From Lachnospiraceae bacterium (GTDB lineage Bacteria > Bacillota > Clostridia > Lachnospirales > Lachnospiraceae), in contig CAJTFX010000005.1 in assembly GCA_910575555.1 (NCBI GenBank), forward strand, positions 124,001-188,000: a DNA stretch of 64,000 nt. The letters are read 5' to 3'. Numbering within the stretch: the first letter of the stretch is position 1; each line of letters starts with the position of its first letter. The position numbers and the translations under genes are program-made. Positions 61,864-64,000 of this stretch are shown here, piece by piece. The notes under the pieces were generated by a model. It was not told where the DNA came from, made no database searches, and was given only the letters and a program-made list of their open reading frames with translations.

Positions 61864-64000
61864 ATGTCACTGCAATTGATTTTTGGAGGCTCCGGCAGCG
61901 GAAAATCTGACTATGTATACCGGAATCTGCTAAAGCGATCCAAGTCAGAGGAGGATAAAACATTTTTTGTACTGGTGCCGGAGCAGTTTACCATGCAGAC
62001 CCAGAGGGAACTGGTCAGGCGGCAGGAAAACCACAGCATTATGAATGTGGATGTGGTCAGCTTTCCAAGGCTTGCCTATCGGGTTTTTGACGAACTGGGC
62101 ATGGGGAATCTGAGCATTCTGGAAGAGACGGGCAAGAATCTGCTGCTGCGGCGGGTGGCAGAAGAACAGCAGGAGCATTTAAAGCTTTTGAAGGCCAGTA
62201 TGAAAAAAGCTGGCTATATCAGCGAGGTGAAATCTGTCATTTCTGAGCTGACCCAGTACCGGATTCTGCCGGGACAGCTGGACGCTTTTATTCAGGATGA
62301 GGAGCAGTCGCCGCTGTTTCGCTATAAGATTCAGGATATTCAGACCATGTATCAGGGATTTCTGGATTATCTGGAAGGAAAAGGGCCCGCAGCCGGGGAA
62401 CATCATTATATCACGGCAGAGGATCTTCTGGAGGTTCTGGCGCAGGCTGCGGAACGGTCTGAGATTTTGAAAGGCTCTGTTATTGTACTGGACGGATTTA
62501 CCGGATTTACCCCGGTGCAGTATTATCTTCTGGAAACTCTCTTAAGGCTGACCGACGAGATTGTGGTGACAGTGACCTTGGACGAACGGGAGAATCCCTA
62601 CCAGTGCCAGGGAATTCAGGAGCTTTTTTATATGAGCAAAAAGACTGTGGGAACGCTGCTGCGTCTGGCTGAGCAGAACCATGTGGAGGTTAAAGAGCCT
62701 TACTGGGTGCGCCACACGGAAAAAAGCCGGTTTGCAAATTCCCCTGCCCTGGGGTGGCTGGAACAGAATCTTTTCCGCTTCCGGCAAAGGCCCTATGCTG
62801 CTTCCAGGGCTGCCAAAGGTGAAGAGACGGCAGAGGGGAATTCAGATATCCGGTTCTTTTCCCTGTTAAATCCCAGGCAGGAGCTTCATTTTGCCGCCAG
62901 GGAAATCAAAAGACTGGTGCGGGAGCAGAATTACCGTTACAAGGACATTGCCATTGTGTGCGGCGATGTGGAATTGTATGGAAATTATGCCAATGAAATT
63001 TTTGATACGTATCAGATTCCCCTGTTTTTGGATACCAGAAAAAATATTGTGTTTCACCCCATGACGGAATTTATCAAACAGTCGCTGCTTTTGATCGAGC
63101 AGGATTTTTCTTATGAAGCTGCGCTGGGATACCTTCGGTGCGGCCTTTGCGGATGGAACATGGAACAGGTGGACCTTTTGGAGAATTATATTCTGGCAGA
63201 GGGAATCCGGGGCTTTCAGAACTGGCAGGAGCCCTGGGTGCGGCGGGGGAGCGTCCAGTCCCAGGAGGAACTGGAGCAGATTAATGAACTGCGGGAGCAG
63301 TTTGTGAAACAGTTTGCCCCGCTGCGGGAAAGCTTTCGCAGGGAAAACGGACGCAGCCATACAGTATTGGAGGAGTCCAGGGCATTGTATCTTCTGATGT
63401 TTCAGCTTGATCTGGAGGGAAAACTAAAGGAGTATGAGGAACAGTTCAGCCGGGAAGGGGAAAATGCCCTGGCAAAAGAATATGCCCAGATTTATAAAAT
63501 TGTAATGGATTTACTGGATAAAATGGTGGAGCTTCTGGGAGAGGAGCGTATGAATGTCCGGGAGTACCGGGAGATTTTGGAAGCGGGACTGGAAGCGGCG
63601 GCAGTGGGAATTATTCCGCCGGGGTATGACCGGGTGGTATTCGGTGATATTGAACGGACCAGGCTTTCGGATATTAAGATTCTGTTTTTTGTGGGAGTCA
63701 ATGACGGCCTGATCCCGAAGGCTTCTCAGCACGGGGGAATTATTTCCCAGTCGGATCGGGAGTGGTTTGCTTCCCAGGGCATGGAGCTTGCGCCAACGGA
63801 CAGAGAGCGGAGTTTTATCCAGAAGTTTTACCTGTATCTGAATCTGACAAAACCTTCGGAAAAGCTGTATATGACCTGGTTTCGGGTGACCCAGGACGGC
63901 AAGGAAGCCAGGAAATCTTATCTGCTCAGCGCTATGTTTAAGATGTTTCCTGAGAGCTTGCCGGTGCGGGTGGAGGAAATTTTTCACACAAAGCGCCAGG
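61864..64000 (+). CDS. addB: ATP-dependent nuclease subunit B (truncated by window)
   Basis: 712 codons seen, running off the right edge; the family is about 1150 residues. Walker A G-G-S-G-S-G-K-S at about 8-15 and V-P-E-Q-F-T-M-Q-T at about 40 are typical of AddB/RexB. Together with AddA it resects double-strand breaks and starts recombinational repair. The iron-sulfur cysteines expected at the C terminus lie outside the window. AGGAGGTACATA precedes ATG 61864. AddA is expected to follow. Confidence 0.95.
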   Translation, partial: MSLQLIFGGSGSGKSDYVYRNLLKRSKSEEDKTFFVLVPEQFTMQTQRELVRRQENHSIMNVDVVSFPRLAYRVFDELGMGNLSILEETGKNLLLRRVAEEQQEHLKLLKASMKKAGYISEVKSVISELTQYRILPGQLDAFIQDEEQSPLFRYKIQDIQTMYQGFLDYLEGKGPAAGEHHYITAEDLLEVLAQAAERSEILKGSVIVLDGFTGFTPVQYYLLETLLRLTDEIVVTVTLDERENPYQCQGIQELFYMSKKTVGTLLRLAEQNHVEVKEPYWVRHTEKSRFANSPALGWLEQNLFRFRQRPYAASRAAKGEETAEGNSDIRFFSLLNPRQELHFAAREIKRLVREQNYRYKDIAIVCGDVELYGNYANEIFDTYQIPLFLDTRKNIVFHPMTEFIKQSLLLIEQDFSYEAALGYLRCGLCGWNMEQVDLLENYILAEGIRGFQNWQEPWVRRGSVQSQEELEQINELREQFVKQFAPLRESFRRENGRSHTVLEESRALYLLMFQLDLEGKLKEYEEQFSREGENALAKEYAQIYKIVMDLLDKMVELLGEERMNVREYREILEAGLEAAAVGIIPPGYDRVVFGDIERTRLSDIKILFFVGVNDGLIPKASQHGGIISQSDREWFASQGMELAPTDRERSFIQKFYLYLNLTKPSEKLYMTWFRVTQDGKEARKSYLLSAMFKMFPESLPVRVEEIFHTKRQ

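Noticed and set aside
1-64000. CRISPR arrays, tRNA or rRNA genes, complete insertion sequences, prophage
   Set aside because: No spaced direct-repeat arrays, CCA-ended cloverleaves, rRNA-like blocks, transposases or phage structural genes were seen on reading both strands.

Overview
The window is a chromosomal stretch of a Firmicute, most likely an anaerobic Lachnospiraceae (Clostridia). This is inferred from the T-box-controlled pheST operon, a Rex redox repressor, an A/V-type ATPase operon, an EF-G-like second translocase, several chemoreceptors, a YebC/ClpP-like (TepA) complement, AGGAGG-type ribosome binding sites and mid-range GC. No rRNA, tRNA, CRISPR array, complete insertion sequence or prophage was found. 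The genus cannot be fixed from the sequence alone.

Layout. 1-4.3 kb: the tail of an Ig-like/Fn3 surface protein, a MATE exporter (minus strand) and a second secreted GLUG/Ig/Fn3 protein. 4.3-9.4 kb: a phenylalanine T-box, a palindromic repeat, then pheS-pheT-queA. 9.4-11.3 kb (minus): a secreted tandem Cys/His-repeat protein and glycerol dehydrogenase. 11.4-13.3 kb: an IbrA/IbrB-like pair (PAPS-reductase fold plus ParB-like). 13.6-16.1 kb (minus): tyrA-aroA. 16.4-20.6 kb: an EF-G-like GTPase and a chemoreceptor, then a Cu,Zn-SOD-like gene (minus), leuS, three small unrecognised genes and a second chemoreceptor (to 27.1 kb).

27.2-41.5 kb: a Cys/Gly-rich small protein (minus), then one long co-directional cluster: degenerate receiver protein, ATPase subunits H/G-C-I-K-F-E-A-B-D, MoxR, DUF58 and a membrane transglutaminase. 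The ATPase interconverts ATP and an ion gradient. MoxR/DUF58/transglutaminase is a known membrane-linked module, and its joining to the ATPase operon is notable. 41.6-45.6 kb: a chemoreceptor and a GntR regulator overlapping NADP-isocitrate dehydrogenase. 45.6-54.4 kb: ABC-F ATPase, rex, a coiled-coil protein, nnrDE-alr-mazF (toxin without an adjacent antitoxin), a CBS/CorC membrane protein and yebC. 54.4-59.1 kb: a fourth chemoreceptor, O-acetylhomoserine sulfhydrylase and glycogen synthase. 59.2-64 kb: a small Xre regulator, a palindromic non-coding element, gtrA (minus), a TepA-like protease, a small protein and the start of addB, cut by the window edge.

The most unusual items are the secreted protein with a 17-residue repeat C-x3-C-x2-H-x3-H, the degenerate receiver heading the ATPase operon, and three families of palindromic repeats. 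One repeat family sits inside the pheST leader and has TA ends like an IS630/mariner-type miniature element.
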